Below are positions 1 through 5,562 of a stretch of 5,562 nucleotides of DNA, piece by piece. Origin of the DNA: RGIG8700 sp964568815 (lineage in GTDB: Bacteria; Bacillota; Clostridia; RGIG6154); NCBI GenBank assembly GCA_964568815.1, contig CAZMRY010000089.1:1-5562 (forward strand). The letters run 5' to 3'. Both the position numbers and the translations under genes were made by a program. Position 1 is the first letter of the stretch, and each line of letters begins with the position of its first letter. Below the pieces are notes generated by a model. That model did not search any database and had not been told where the DNA came from. It saw only the letters and a program-made list of their open reading frames with translations.

Positions 1-3
1 TTA

Positions 4-258
4 TTAGTCGTTTGAATAAGGCAATAAAGCAATATGTCTTGCTCTTTTGATAGCCTCCGTAAGCTGTCTCTGGTGCTTTGCGCAAGTACCTGTAATTCTT
101 CTTGGAAGGATCTTTGATCTTTCTGATACGAATCTCTTAAGCTTAGCTGTATCTTTATAGTCGATATGTTCAACTTTATCAAGACAGAACTGACAAACCT
201 TTTTCTTAGGTCTTCTCATTCTCATCTTGTCTTTGAAATTTTCTTTCATTTCTGACAT
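4..258 (-). CDS. rpsR: Ribosomal protein S18 (zinc-ribbon-type form)
   Basis: This encodes an 84-residue bacterial S18, a small-subunit protein that binds 16S rRNA on the 30S platform as a heterodimer with S6. The family signature is clear from about residue 35 to 75: the stretch from YKD through RFVSERSKILPRR, then ITGTCAKHQRQL and IKRARHIALLPY. Four possible zinc ligands are present, Cys22-x2-Cys25 and Cys59-x2-His62, which fits the C-plus form of S18 rather than the cysteine-free form. The basic N-terminus (MRMRRPKKK) is typical for RNA contact. The ATG at 258 is preferred over the in-frame ATG at 249 because an AGGAGGTG Shine-Dalgarno (274-267) sits 10 bases upstream. The gene is last of the visible rpsF-ssb-rpsR operon, starting 18 bases after the ssb stop. 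It ends in tandem TAA TAA stops at the very window edge, so what follows cannot be seen. Identification is secure; zinc binding is inferred. Confidence 0.98.
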   Translation of the reverse strand: MSEMKENFKDKMRMRRPKKKVCQFCLDKVEHIDYKDTAKLKRFVSERSKILPRRITGTCAKHQRQLTEAIKRARHIALLPYSND

Positions 259-266
259 TTTCGTTA

Positions 267-274
267 CACCTCCT
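267..274 (-). promoter_or_regulatory. rpsR ribosome binding site
   Basis: AGGAGGTG on the minus strand is a near-perfect match to the anti-Shine-Dalgarno sequence and ends about 10 bases before the ATG at 258. It decides the S18 start in favour of the first of two nearby methionines. It is much stronger than the site upstream of ssb, in line with the high demand for ribosomal protein. Confidence 0.85.
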
Positions 275-276
275 GG

Positions 277-723
277 TTAAAATGGTAAATCATCTTCATC
301 AGGCACAACCTGGAAACCGTCTGATACGGGTGGCTGTGTCTGTTGCGGAGCCTGAGGCGCCGCAGTTGTGTAGGTTGCGGGAGCCGAAGCCTGACCGTTA
401 TCCCTTTTGCTATCGGCGAAGGAAATTTCGTCTGCAACAACTTCTGTTACATAAACTTTCTTTCCATCTTTATCGTCGTAGTTTCTGGTCTGAATTCTAC
501 CTACTACTGCAATCATCTGTCCCTTAACGAAATATTTAGAAACAAATTCTGCAGTTGACCTCCATGCAACAATGTTGATAAAGTCTGCCTGTCTTTCTTC
601 TCCCTGACGGACATAGCCTCTGTCAACAGCAATGCTGAAGGAGCACACAGAAGCACCTTGCGGTGTTGTTCTGAGTTCAGGGTCACGAACCATACGACCC
701 ATTAAAATAACTTTGTTCAACAT
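277..723 (-). CDS. ssb: Single-stranded DNA-binding protein (SSB)
   Basis: This encodes a 148-residue bacterial SSB, which coats single-stranded DNA during replication, repair and recombination and recruits partner enzymes. Residues 1-105 are the OB-fold: LNKVILMGRMVRDPELR at the start, the conserved FINIVAW around residues 49-54, then VGRIQTRNYDDKDGKKVYVTEVVAD at about 74-98. Residues 108-140 form a flexible linker rich in Ala, Pro, Gln and Thr. The protein ends in the acidic tip DEDDLPF, the peptide through which SSBs bind partner proteins, so it is complete and full length. It lies between rpsF and rpsR, the usual Firmicute order, which suggests it is the main housekeeping SSB (B. subtilis SsbA position) and not a phage or competence paralogue. 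The gap from the rpsF stop is 22 bases and holds only weak Shine-Dalgarno candidates (GAAAGG at 743-738, GGTAAG at 735-730), so translation may be modest or coupled. Confidence 0.98.
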   Translation of the reverse strand: MLNKVILMGRMVRDPELRTTPQGASVCSFSIAVDRGYVRQGEERQADFINIVAWRSTAEFVSKYFVKGQMIAVVGRIQTRNYDDKDGKKVYVTEVVADEISFADSKRDNGQASAPATYTTAAPQAPQQTQPPVSDGFQVVPDEDDLPF

Positions 724-745
724 ACTTATCTTACCAACCTTTCAA

Positions 746-1039
746 TTAGTTTTCCTGATTGATAACGATGTATCTTAAGATACCGTCTGTAATCTTGAAC
801 TGTCTGCATAATTCTGCAGGGAACTCAGGTGCTGCTGTGAATTCAACCAAAACATAGTATCCTTCGGTTAAATCGTCGATTTCATAAGCAAGTCTTCTCT
901 TGCCCCAATCGTCAACCTTTGAGATTTCACCGTTAGCGGAAATTAATGATTTGAACTTTTCAACCAAAGCTGTAACCTGTTCTTCACCTTTTGAAGAATC
1001 AACAATAAAAATTGTTTCGTAGTTATGAGTTTTAACCAT
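746..1039 (-). CDS. rpsF: Ribosomal protein S6
   Basis: This encodes a 97-residue bacterial S6, a ferredoxin-like-fold protein that pairs with S18 and binds the central domain of 16S rRNA in the 30S platform. Family hallmarks are visible in order: NYETIFIVD near the N-terminus, the segment WGKRRLAYEIDDLTEGYYVLVEF at about residues 45-67, and the C-terminal helix and strand containing FKITDGILRYIV (residues 81-92). The length is normal and there is no glutamate-rich tail of the enterobacterial kind. The start at 1039 is supported by an AGAAGGAGG Shine-Dalgarno eight bases upstream. It is the first gene of the rpsF-ssb-rpsR operon and is preceded by its own consensus promoter and a foldable leader. 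Pairing in that leader would cover the Shine-Dalgarno, which suggests control by the S6:S18 complex. Confidence 0.98.
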   Translation of the reverse strand: MVKTHNYETIFIVDSSKGEEQVTALVEKFKSLISANGEISKVDDWGKRRLAYEIDDLTEGYYVLVEFTAAPEFPAELCRQFKITDGILRYIVINQEN

Positions 1040-1116
1040 TTTTTACACCTCCTTCTGGACTCTGACTTGCACCCTTCGTGCAAGTAAGGATAAAATATAT
1101 ATGAAATTATTCATAC
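1040..1116 (-). ncRNA. Candidate S6:S18-binding autoregulatory leader of rpsF
   Basis: The untranslated leader between the predicted transcription start (about 1116) and the rpsF ATG can fold into a nested structure. An 8-bp hairpin pairs ACUUGCAC (1085-1078) with GUGCAAGU (1072-1065) around the loop GAAGG. Immediately outside it, UCCUU (1090-1086) pairs with AAGGA (1054-1050), leaving a one-sided 3' bulge CAGAGUCCAG (1064-1055). Further out, UUUUA (1095-1091) can pair with UAAAA (1045-1041). The outer helix consumes part of the AAGGAGG Shine-Dalgarno. A stem, a 3' bulge and a hairpin ahead of rpsF is the layout of the known S6:S18 complex-binding motif, in which S18 contacts a CCG in the bulge. 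Here the bulge carries CCAG and no CCG occurs in the leader. The fold is seen by hand pairing; the function is inferred from position and shape. Confidence 0.6.
1048..1056 (-). promoter_or_regulatory. rpsF ribosome binding site, partly inside a stem
   Basis: AGAAGGAGG lies eight bases before the ATG at 1039 and is a strong Shine-Dalgarno. Its AAGGA core (1054-1050) is complementary to UCCUU at 1090-1086 in the same leader, so the leader fold would limit ribosome access. Confidence 0.85.
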
Positions 1117-1122
1117 CAAGTT

Positions 1123-1151
1123 ATTATAACAAAGCTTTTTATTTATGTCAA
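1123..1151 (-). promoter_or_regulatory. Perfect-consensus sigma-A promoter of rpsF-ssb-rpsR
   Basis: The minus strand reads TTGACA (1151-1146), a 17-base spacer, then TATAAT (1128-1123). Both hexamers match the vegetative sigma-A/sigma-70 consensus exactly with the optimal spacing. The start would fall near 1116-1114, giving a leader of roughly 75 bases. The -35 box begins two bases after the mreB stop codon, so the promoter fills the space directly behind mreB. This is expected of a strongly expressed ribosomal operon that is then tuned downstream by its leader. Confidence 0.92.
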
Positions 1152-1152
1152 G

Positions 1153-2193
1153 TTAATTTTTTGCAAACTGTGCTCTTGCAAGTGAGCCTAAATCGTCAAT
1201 ATGCTCTAAGGCTTTGCCTGTACCGATTGCAACACAGGAAATTGAATCTGTAGCAACCTCAACCTTTATACCTGTTTCTCTCTGTAAGAGCTTGTCAAGA
1301 CCGTAAATAAGGCTTCCGCCACCTGTTAAGATAATACCTCTTGTTGAAATATCACCGATTAATTCCGGCGGAGTTTTTTCCATTACATTATGGATTGCTT
1401 CGCAAATCTGTGAAACAGGTTCCTCTAAAGCTTCAAAGGTTTCTTCCGATGAAATTGTAATTGTCTGCGGAAGACCTGTGATTAAGCTTCTTCCCTTAAC
1501 CTGGCATGTAACAACTTCGTCTCTGAAATAAACACTGCCAACCTGAATTTTAACTTCTTCAGCAGTTCTTTCGCCGATTGCAACATTGTATTTCTTTCTT
1601 ATATATTTAACGATTGCCTCGTCAAACTTATCGCCTGCAACCTTGATTGACTCCGATGTAACAATACCGCCGAGAGAAATAACAGCTATATCTGTTGTAC
1701 CTCCGCCGATATCAACAACCATTGAGCCATACGGCTTGTCTATTTCAATACCAGAGCCGATAGCTGCAGCAATAGGTTCTTCTATAATGAATACAGATCT
1801 TGCACCTGCGTGAACAGTTGCATCAATAACCGCTCTCTGCTCAACCTCTGTTACTCCGCTTGGTACACAAACAATAACGCGTGGCTTGAAAAGCTTTGAT
1901 GGGTTAACCTTTGAGATAAAGTATTTAAGCATCTTTTCTGTTGTTTCATAGTCAGAAATAACGCCGTCTTTCATAGGTCTGATAGCTCTGATTGAACCTG
2001 GAGTTCTTCCAAGCATTTCCTGAGCCTCAACGCCAACCTTAACAACCTGCTTTGTTGCACTGTCTATAGCAACAACAGATGGCTCTCTTATAACAATACC
2101 TTTATCCTTTACATAAACAAGAACAGATGCAGTACCAAGGTCGATACCTATATCAGTTCCAAAACCAAATAATCTTTTAAAAAATTCAAACAT
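1153..2193 (-). CDS. mreB: MreB/Mbl-family bacterial actin (rod-shape protein)
   Basis: This encodes a 346-residue actin homologue that polymerises with ATP into membrane-bound filaments and guides the elongation machinery for peptidoglycan synthesis. Actin-fold motifs are intact: phosphate 1 loop GIDLGTA (residues 16-22), the segment VCVPSGVTEVEQRAV at about 108-122, IIEEPIAAAIGSG with Glu138/Glu139, phosphate 2 loop VVDIGGGTTDIAVISLGG (159-176), and the adenosine motif ILTGGGSLIYGLD (288-300). The N-terminus MFEFFKRLFGF is a short amphipathic, aromatic and basic segment ahead of the fold, suited to membrane attachment. Some features resemble Mbl (DLGTASVL, AGDKFD), others MreB (VPSGVT, AVIDAT..AGAR), so the paralogue is not certain. 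The ATG at 2193 is chosen over an in-frame TTG at 2217, because AAAAGGAG (2209-2202) sits eight bases upstream and the longer form would be translated through that site. No mreC or mreD is adjacent in the window. Confidence 0.95.
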   Translation of the reverse strand: MFEFFKRLFGFGTDIGIDLGTASVLVYVKDKGIVIREPSVVAIDSATKQVVKVGVEAQEMLGRTPGSIRAIRPMKDGVISDYETTEKMLKYFISKVNPSKLFKPRVIVCVPSGVTEVEQRAVIDATVHAGARSVFIIEEPIAAAIGSGIEIDKPYGSMVVDIGGGTTDIAVISLGGIVTSESIKVAGDKFDEAIVKYIRKKYNVAIGERTAEEVKIQVGSVYFRDEVVTCQVKGRSLITGLPQTITISSEETFEALEEPVSQICEAIHNVMEKTPPELIGDISTRGIILTGGGSLIYGLDKLLQRETGIKVEVATDSISCVAIGTGKALEHIDDLGSLARAQFAKN

Positions 2194-2201
2194 CTTTACA
2201 A

Positions 2202-2209
2202 CTCCTTTT
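2202..2209 (-). promoter_or_regulatory. mreB ribosome binding site that fixes the start
   Basis: AAAAGGAG on the minus strand ends eight bases before the ATG at 2193. It lies inside the eight-codon extension that a TTG start at 2217 would add, so it argues for the shorter 346-residue protein. Confidence 0.85.
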
Positions 2210-2220
2210 CTAACCAATAT

Positions 2221-2249
2221 ATTTTACCTTATTTTCACAAAAAAAGCAA
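2221..2249 (-). promoter_or_regulatory. Probable mreB promoter overlapping the upstream terminator
   Basis: The minus strand shows TTGCTT (2249-2244), a 17-base spacer, then TAAAAT (2226-2221). The -10 matches consensus at five of six positions, the -35 at three of six. Initiation would fall near 2213, giving a leader of about 20 bases that contains just the ribosome binding site. The -35 box is inside the 3' arm of the terminator for the preceding gene. The spacing supports it, but the A/T-rich context makes chance matches likely, so confidence is moderate. Confidence 0.55.
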
Positions 2250-2274
2250 GCCACTATATGTTGGCTTGCTTTTT
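2238..2274 (-). terminator. Intrinsic terminator of the large esterase gene
   Basis: A perfect 13-bp inverted repeat pairs 2241-2253 with 2262-2274 around the 8-base loop 2254-2261. The core is GCAAGCCA/TGGCTTGC flanked by A:T pairs. On the minus strand the stem is followed by a run of seven T (2245-2239), the standard Rho-independent form. It starts about 17 bases past the esterase stop codon. On the plus strand the stem is also followed by a T-rich tract interrupted by one A, so it might work in both directions, but no plus-strand gene is visible here. Confidence 0.93.
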
Positions 2275-2291
2275 ATTTAATACACAAGATA

Positions 2292-5200
2292 TTATTTTGT
2301 AATTTCTACAGTATGTGCTTCAGGAAGTGCTGTTTCTCTCATTTCAACAGTCAGTCTTTCTCTGTCTGCAAGCCATGTAGGCATCTTTAATTCATTTGCC
2401 TCATAGTTTACATAGTACTGCCAGCAATAAATCTGTTCTGATTGCGCACTGCTTAATTTTGCGTCAAATTTATCTCTATTGACAATTTCGCCTGTTACTC
2501 TGTCTATTGCACCATCATTTATATAGCCTTCTTTTGCTAAAGCGTGGCCTCTGATTTCTGCAATAATACTGTGTTTTTCTTCGTTAAGTCTTTCAACCTT
2601 TTTAGACTGAATCTGTCCCGGATTGTAAGTTTCATTTGCAATGTTGATACCTTCTGCAAGCTGAACATTTGTGTACTGACCTACTGTTACACCGTCCATC
2701 TTGAGTGTATATGTACCCTCTGCAAGACCTGTAACCTTAATAATTTCTCTGTTAAGGTCGCCTGTTAAATCAACATATCTGTCGTCTGCCTTTTTATATG
2801 CATCTGTATATGTCCAAGGAAGAGCCTTTGCTTTATATGTGTACTTAACACCGTCAGCTGATGCAGTAATATCTGTTACCTCTGCATTGTCTGTTTTTGT
2901 CTGACCATTTGTAGCATCAATTACAACTTCTGCAACAAGTCCGCTGTCAGGGAAGAGATTTTTAATAACATTCTGCGCTATAACATATCCGCCCTGGCTA
3001 TTTGGATGAACACGGTCTGTTGAATACATTTCAACTACTCCGCTGTTCCAGATTTCAGGTTTTTCATTTACCGCTTTTGTAACAGCATAGTTATCAATGT
3101 ATGTATAGCCTTTTTCTTTAGCCATAGCGCTTGTTAACTCACCGAGTTTTTCCATAGCAGCATTTGCGCCAGTGTATTTAGCTCTTGCACCTTCATAATC
3201 TCTGTCATCAAAGATAGGCGGAAGCATATAGATTACATTTGAATAATCATTTTCAATCATACCTAAAAGCTCTGTAATGTTAGCACTTGCATTATCGACT
3301 ATTGTTTCTCTTAATTCACTTGAGCCATCTTTATATGATGAATAGCTGATATCGTTTGTACCAACTGTGAGGATAACATGAGTTGCTTCCTGTGTCTGAA
3401 TATCCCAGTCATATCTCTTCATAATTGAAGACGCTGTTGAACCGCCTCTTCCCTTATTATAGAATTCTGCAGGAGAGTATGGGAATCTTGTCATATAGTA
3501 AAGTTCAACAGGCTTTGTAAATTGGTCACCCTGAACGATTGACGCACCTACAAACATATAGATTTTTTTATCAATTACCTGAGCTGTAGTTACATCTGCA
3601 AGTGGCAGGATTGTGGACAAATCTTTCCATACCATCACCTTAACTGTTTTTGTGTTCGTGTTGTAATCTTCTTTTGTAAGATTAAGTTTGATTTCTTTTT
3701 CTGCTGTTGAAACACCTTCTGCAAACACCTTGTCAACCATTACGCCTTTTTCGTCATAATATGCCATCATAACTCTGTATGGCTTACCTGCAAGCTCTGT
3801 TTCGTTGATGATTGTAACATCTGCCTCTGGTGCTTCACCTGCATAGAAAGTAATTTTTGTTTCTGATTTAAGAGGTGTTTTTTCTCTTATTAACTCATAG
3901 GTATCAAAGAAAGCGGTAACCATATCGCCAAAATCCTTGGCAGCAACTACATTTTCTTCTTCACACGCAAGCTCAAAGAGTTCTTTTGCTTTATCAGCTT
4001 CTTCAAAGGTTGAATTTTCTGTGATTGCTGACATTGCAGCTTTAGCATTGTCAATCTTTTCTCTTGCAGAAATATCCATAACTGTTGCAGCCATAAGATA
4101 GCTGTCCTGTGCAACACGACCGCAATATACAAAGTATACATAGTCTTCGCTTGCACCCTCGATTTCAATAGGAATAAGTGAAATTGAAGGAGCAGCTGAA
4201 TTTGAAGGATCGTTACTTACAACTATTGCGCTTGCTTCTTCAAGAGCAGCTGAAATGTTATAATTAAATGCAATTTTATCAATTTTTTTATTCTGAAGAG
4301 GAATAGATGCATAAGATGTTGATGTACCATAGTCTGAAACAGCAACATCCTGTCTGTTATTTACAAGTGATGCAAGTGTTCCCACTGTTGAATAAATAAT
4401 ATCATCATTTTCAAACTTAACAGTATCTTTATTTATCTGGTCAACTGATGTTAAACCGATTGTTGCAAGGTTGTTCTTGCTAACCATAGTAAAGCTGTTG
4501 TCTGCACTTTCGTTATGGAAAGATTCACCTGTGTAAATGATTTTCTGACCATCTTCATTATATTTTGGTGCAAAAACAACGCTTCTGTATGCTGTATCTG
4601 TTGCAGCTGATATTGCATTGTGAATAACAAGCATTTTCTTTTTGTCAAATGTACCGTCTTCATAGTTAACAACAATTTCCTGAAGAGCAGCAGTAGGAGC
4701 TGCCTTTGTAGCAAGATTTTCTTTTGTATATCCGGCTGCAGTGTTAACAGAAGTTGATGTAATAACAAGATCAAGGCTTGTACCTTTTACATTTACATCT
4801 TTGATTACCGAACCTGCACTGTTACCAAGTCTTACTGCATTTGGCTTGATTTCAGTTTTGCTGATTGGTCCGATTTTACTCAAAACATCACCATTTTTGA
4901 TGATTGCATAACCATTTTCGTCAATTTTCTGAACAAAGGTTGGTGCTTTAATTGTTTTTGTTGATTCTTCTCTATTAATAGTACCTTCATAGTACTCTTT
5001 AGAAGTATTTTCAGCTTCAGCTTTTACTCTCATACCTGTAAGCTTTGTACCGTCATTTACAAAGAATGAATCTGTAAGATATGCAAAACCTGATGCTGCT
5101 GCATCGCCTCTTTCTCCAACTGCAGGAATATTGTTGTTTGCACTGTTCTGGAAACCTCTGAAATAATAATCTTCCTGACCTGTTACAGGTGTGCCATCTG

Positions 5201-5562
5201 ATGTGATGTGTGGAAGATAGATGAAAAGTTCCGTTCCGTCTGTATGTGTATATTTCTCGTTAATTCTTGAAGTTGAATATCCGCTTGCTGTTGCCGGTGT
5301 GTTAAATCTGCCGTAGTCAATAAGGTCAGCAAAATTCACGAATACATCTCTGTCCTTTGGAAGGTCTAAATATGTATATTTTCTTTCTTTAAGACTTTCA
5401 AGTCTGTCCATTTCTTCAGCCTGACTTGCAATTTCCTGTTTCTTTATTGCATATGCTGAAAGAACTTCCTCATCAAAGTCTGATTCTTCAACTATTGTAT
5501 TTGCTATAAGGTCAGCTTTTTCAGTATCTATAGCCTCTACCTCTGCCTGTGTTGCCACATTT
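2292..5562 (-). CDS. Large multidomain SGNH/GDSL-type hydrolase, N-terminus outside window
   Basis: This is a partial gene. At least 1088 codons are visible and the frame stays open to the window edge. A GTG at 5558 is not a credible start, since it has no visible ribosome site or signal peptide. Numbering below counts that GTG as 1. Residues 1-70 are charged and probably helical. About 70-490 is a long, unrecognised, probably beta-rich region rich in Thr, Ser and Asn. About 494-560 is helical. Residues 568-657 look like a beta-sandwich linker domain ending in VKVMVWKDLSTILPL. Residues 665-875 are an SGNH hydrolase: block I FVGASIVQG with nucleophile Ser673, block II NKGRGGST (oxyanion Gly near 703-706), block III GTND with Asn735, and block V DRVH with Asp848 and His851. 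Residues about 880-1010 hold an accessory domain with LNREIIKVTGL (935-945) and LAEGINIAN (967-975). The likely role is ester removal from a polysaccharide at the cell surface; secretion and substrate are inferred. A strong terminator follows. Confidence 0.85.
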   Translation of the reverse strand, partial: NVATQAEVEAIDTEKADLIANTIVEESDFDEEVLSAYAIKKQEIASQAEEMDRLESLKERKYTYLDLPKDRDVFVNFADLIDYGRFNTPATASGYSTSRINEKYTHTDGTELFIYLPHITSDGTPVTGQEDYYFRGFQNSANNNIPAVGERGDAAASGFAYLTDSFFVNDGTKLTGMRVKAEAENTSKEYYEGTINREESTKTIKAPTFVQKIDENGYAIIKNGDVLSKIGPISKTEIKPNAVRLGNSAGSVIKDVNVKGTSLDLVITSTSVNTAAGYTKENLATKAAPTAALQEIVVNYEDGTFDKKKMLVIHNAISAATDTAYRSVVFAPKYNEDGQKIIYTGESFHNESADNSFTMVSKNNLATIGLTSVDQINKDTVKFENDDIIYSTVGTLASLVNNRQDVAVSDYGTSTSYASIPLQNKKIDKIAFNYNISAALEEASAIVVSNDPSNSAAPSISLIPIEIEGASEDYVYFVYCGRVAQDSYLMAATVMDISAREKIDNAKAAMSAITENSTFEEADKAKELFELACEEENVVAAKDFGDMVTAFFDTYELIREKTPLKSETKITFYAGEAPEADVTIINETELAGKPYRVMMAYYDEKGVMVDKVFAEGVSTAEKEIKLNLTKEDYNTNTKTVKVMVWKDLSTILPLADVTTAQVIDKKIYMFVGASIVQGDQFTKPVELYYMTRFPYSPAEFYNKGRGGSTASSIMKRYDWDIQTQEATHVILTVGTNDISYSSYKDGSSELRETIVDNASANITELLGMIENDYSNVIYMLPPIFDDRDYEGARAKYTGANAAMEKLGELTSAMAKEKGYTYIDNYAVTKAVNEKPEIWNSGVVEMYSTDRVHPNSQGGYVIAQNVIKNLFPDSGLVAEVVIDATNGQTKTDNAEVTDITASADGVKYTYKAKALPWTYTDAYKKADDRYVDLTGDLNREIIKVTGLAEGTYTLKMDGVTVGQYTNVQLAEGINIANETYNPGQIQSKKVERLNEEKHSIIAEIRGHALAKEGYINDGAIDRVTGEIVNRDKFDAKLSSAQSEQIYCWQYYVNYEANELKMPTWLADRERLTVEMRETALPEAHTVEITK

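Noticed and set aside
282..558. Plus-strand open frames opposite ssb
   Set aside because: They lie wholly inside a clear ssb gene on the other strand, encode no recognisable protein and are best explained as antisense shadows.
1065..1085. Hairpin before rpsF as an mreB terminator
   Set aside because: The stem is not followed by a T-run on the minus strand; it lies downstream of the rpsF promoter and next to the Shine-Dalgarno, so a leader role fits better.
1586..1813. Plus-strand open frame opposite mreB
   Set aside because: It is the complement of conserved MreB phosphate-2 loop coding sequence and has no recognisable product.
2194..2217. Eight-codon upstream extension of mreB from a TTG at 2217
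   Set aside because: The extension contains the AAAAGGAG ribosome site itself, has no Shine-Dalgarno of its own at a good distance, and the ATG at 2193 has ideal spacing and begins a plausible membrane-binding helix.
3947..4774. Short minus-strand open frames at 3947-4168 and 4451-4774 in another frame within the large esterase gene
   Set aside because: They are out-of-frame readings of an intact long gene; their Leu/Gln-rich composition is typical of shifted frames, and the main frame has no break that would suggest a frameshift.
5556..5558. GTG at 5558 as the start of the large esterase
   Set aside because: Only four bases precede it, the preceding codon (AAT) keeps the frame open, and a secreted protein should begin with a signal peptide, which is absent. 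The gene most likely continues beyond the window.
1..5562. Mobile elements, CRISPR arrays, tRNA or rRNA genes, toxin-antitoxin or phage modules
   Set aside because: No transposase, regularly spaced direct repeats, cloverleaf-like segments or related proteins were seen; the window is fully explained by five genes and short regulatory gaps, none longer than about 120 bases.

Overview
The window reads as chromosomal DNA from a low-to-moderate GC Gram-positive bacterium, most likely a Clostridia/Oscillospirales-type gut or environmental Firmicute. Reasons: the rpsF-ssb-rpsR gene order is the classical Firmicute arrangement, Shine-Dalgarno sequences are strong (AGGAGG type), promoters are A/T-rich and close to the sigma-A consensus, an MreB/Mbl-type actin is present, and there is a very large, apparently extracellular multidomain esterase of the kind common in plant- or mucus-polysaccharide degraders. 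The lineage is inferred; no rRNA marker is present.

All five supported genes lie on the minus strand, so transcription runs from high to low coordinates. In that order: (1) 5562-2292, the 3' part of a very long gene, open at the window edge, encoding an SGNH/GDSL-type hydrolase behind a long beta-rich N-terminal region and followed by a C-terminal accessory domain; (2) 2274-2238, a strong intrinsic terminator; (3) 2249-2221, a probable mreB promoter whose -35 box lies inside the terminator stem; (4) 2193-1153, an MreB/Mbl-family actin; (5) 1151-1123, a perfect-consensus sigma-A promoter starting two bases past the mreB stop; (6) about 1116-1040, a structured leader that looks like the S6:S18 autoregulatory RNA and pairs with the rpsF Shine-Dalgarno; (7) 1039-4, the rpsF-ssb-rpsR operon encoding ribosomal protein S6, single-stranded DNA-binding protein and zinc-ribbon-type ribosomal protein S18.

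Functionally these are three units. The esterase is an accessory, probably secreted, function with its own terminator. MreB is the cell-shape cytoskeleton and is separated from mreCD as far as can be seen. The ribosomal operon is housekeeping; S6 and S18 bind as a heterodimer to the 30S platform and probably feed back on their own leader. No terminator is visible between mreB and rpsF, so read-through from mreB into the ribosomal operon is possible. I see no mobile element, CRISPR array, tRNA or rRNA gene. The most interesting items are the leader RNA, which lacks the canonical CCG, and the architecture of the large esterase.
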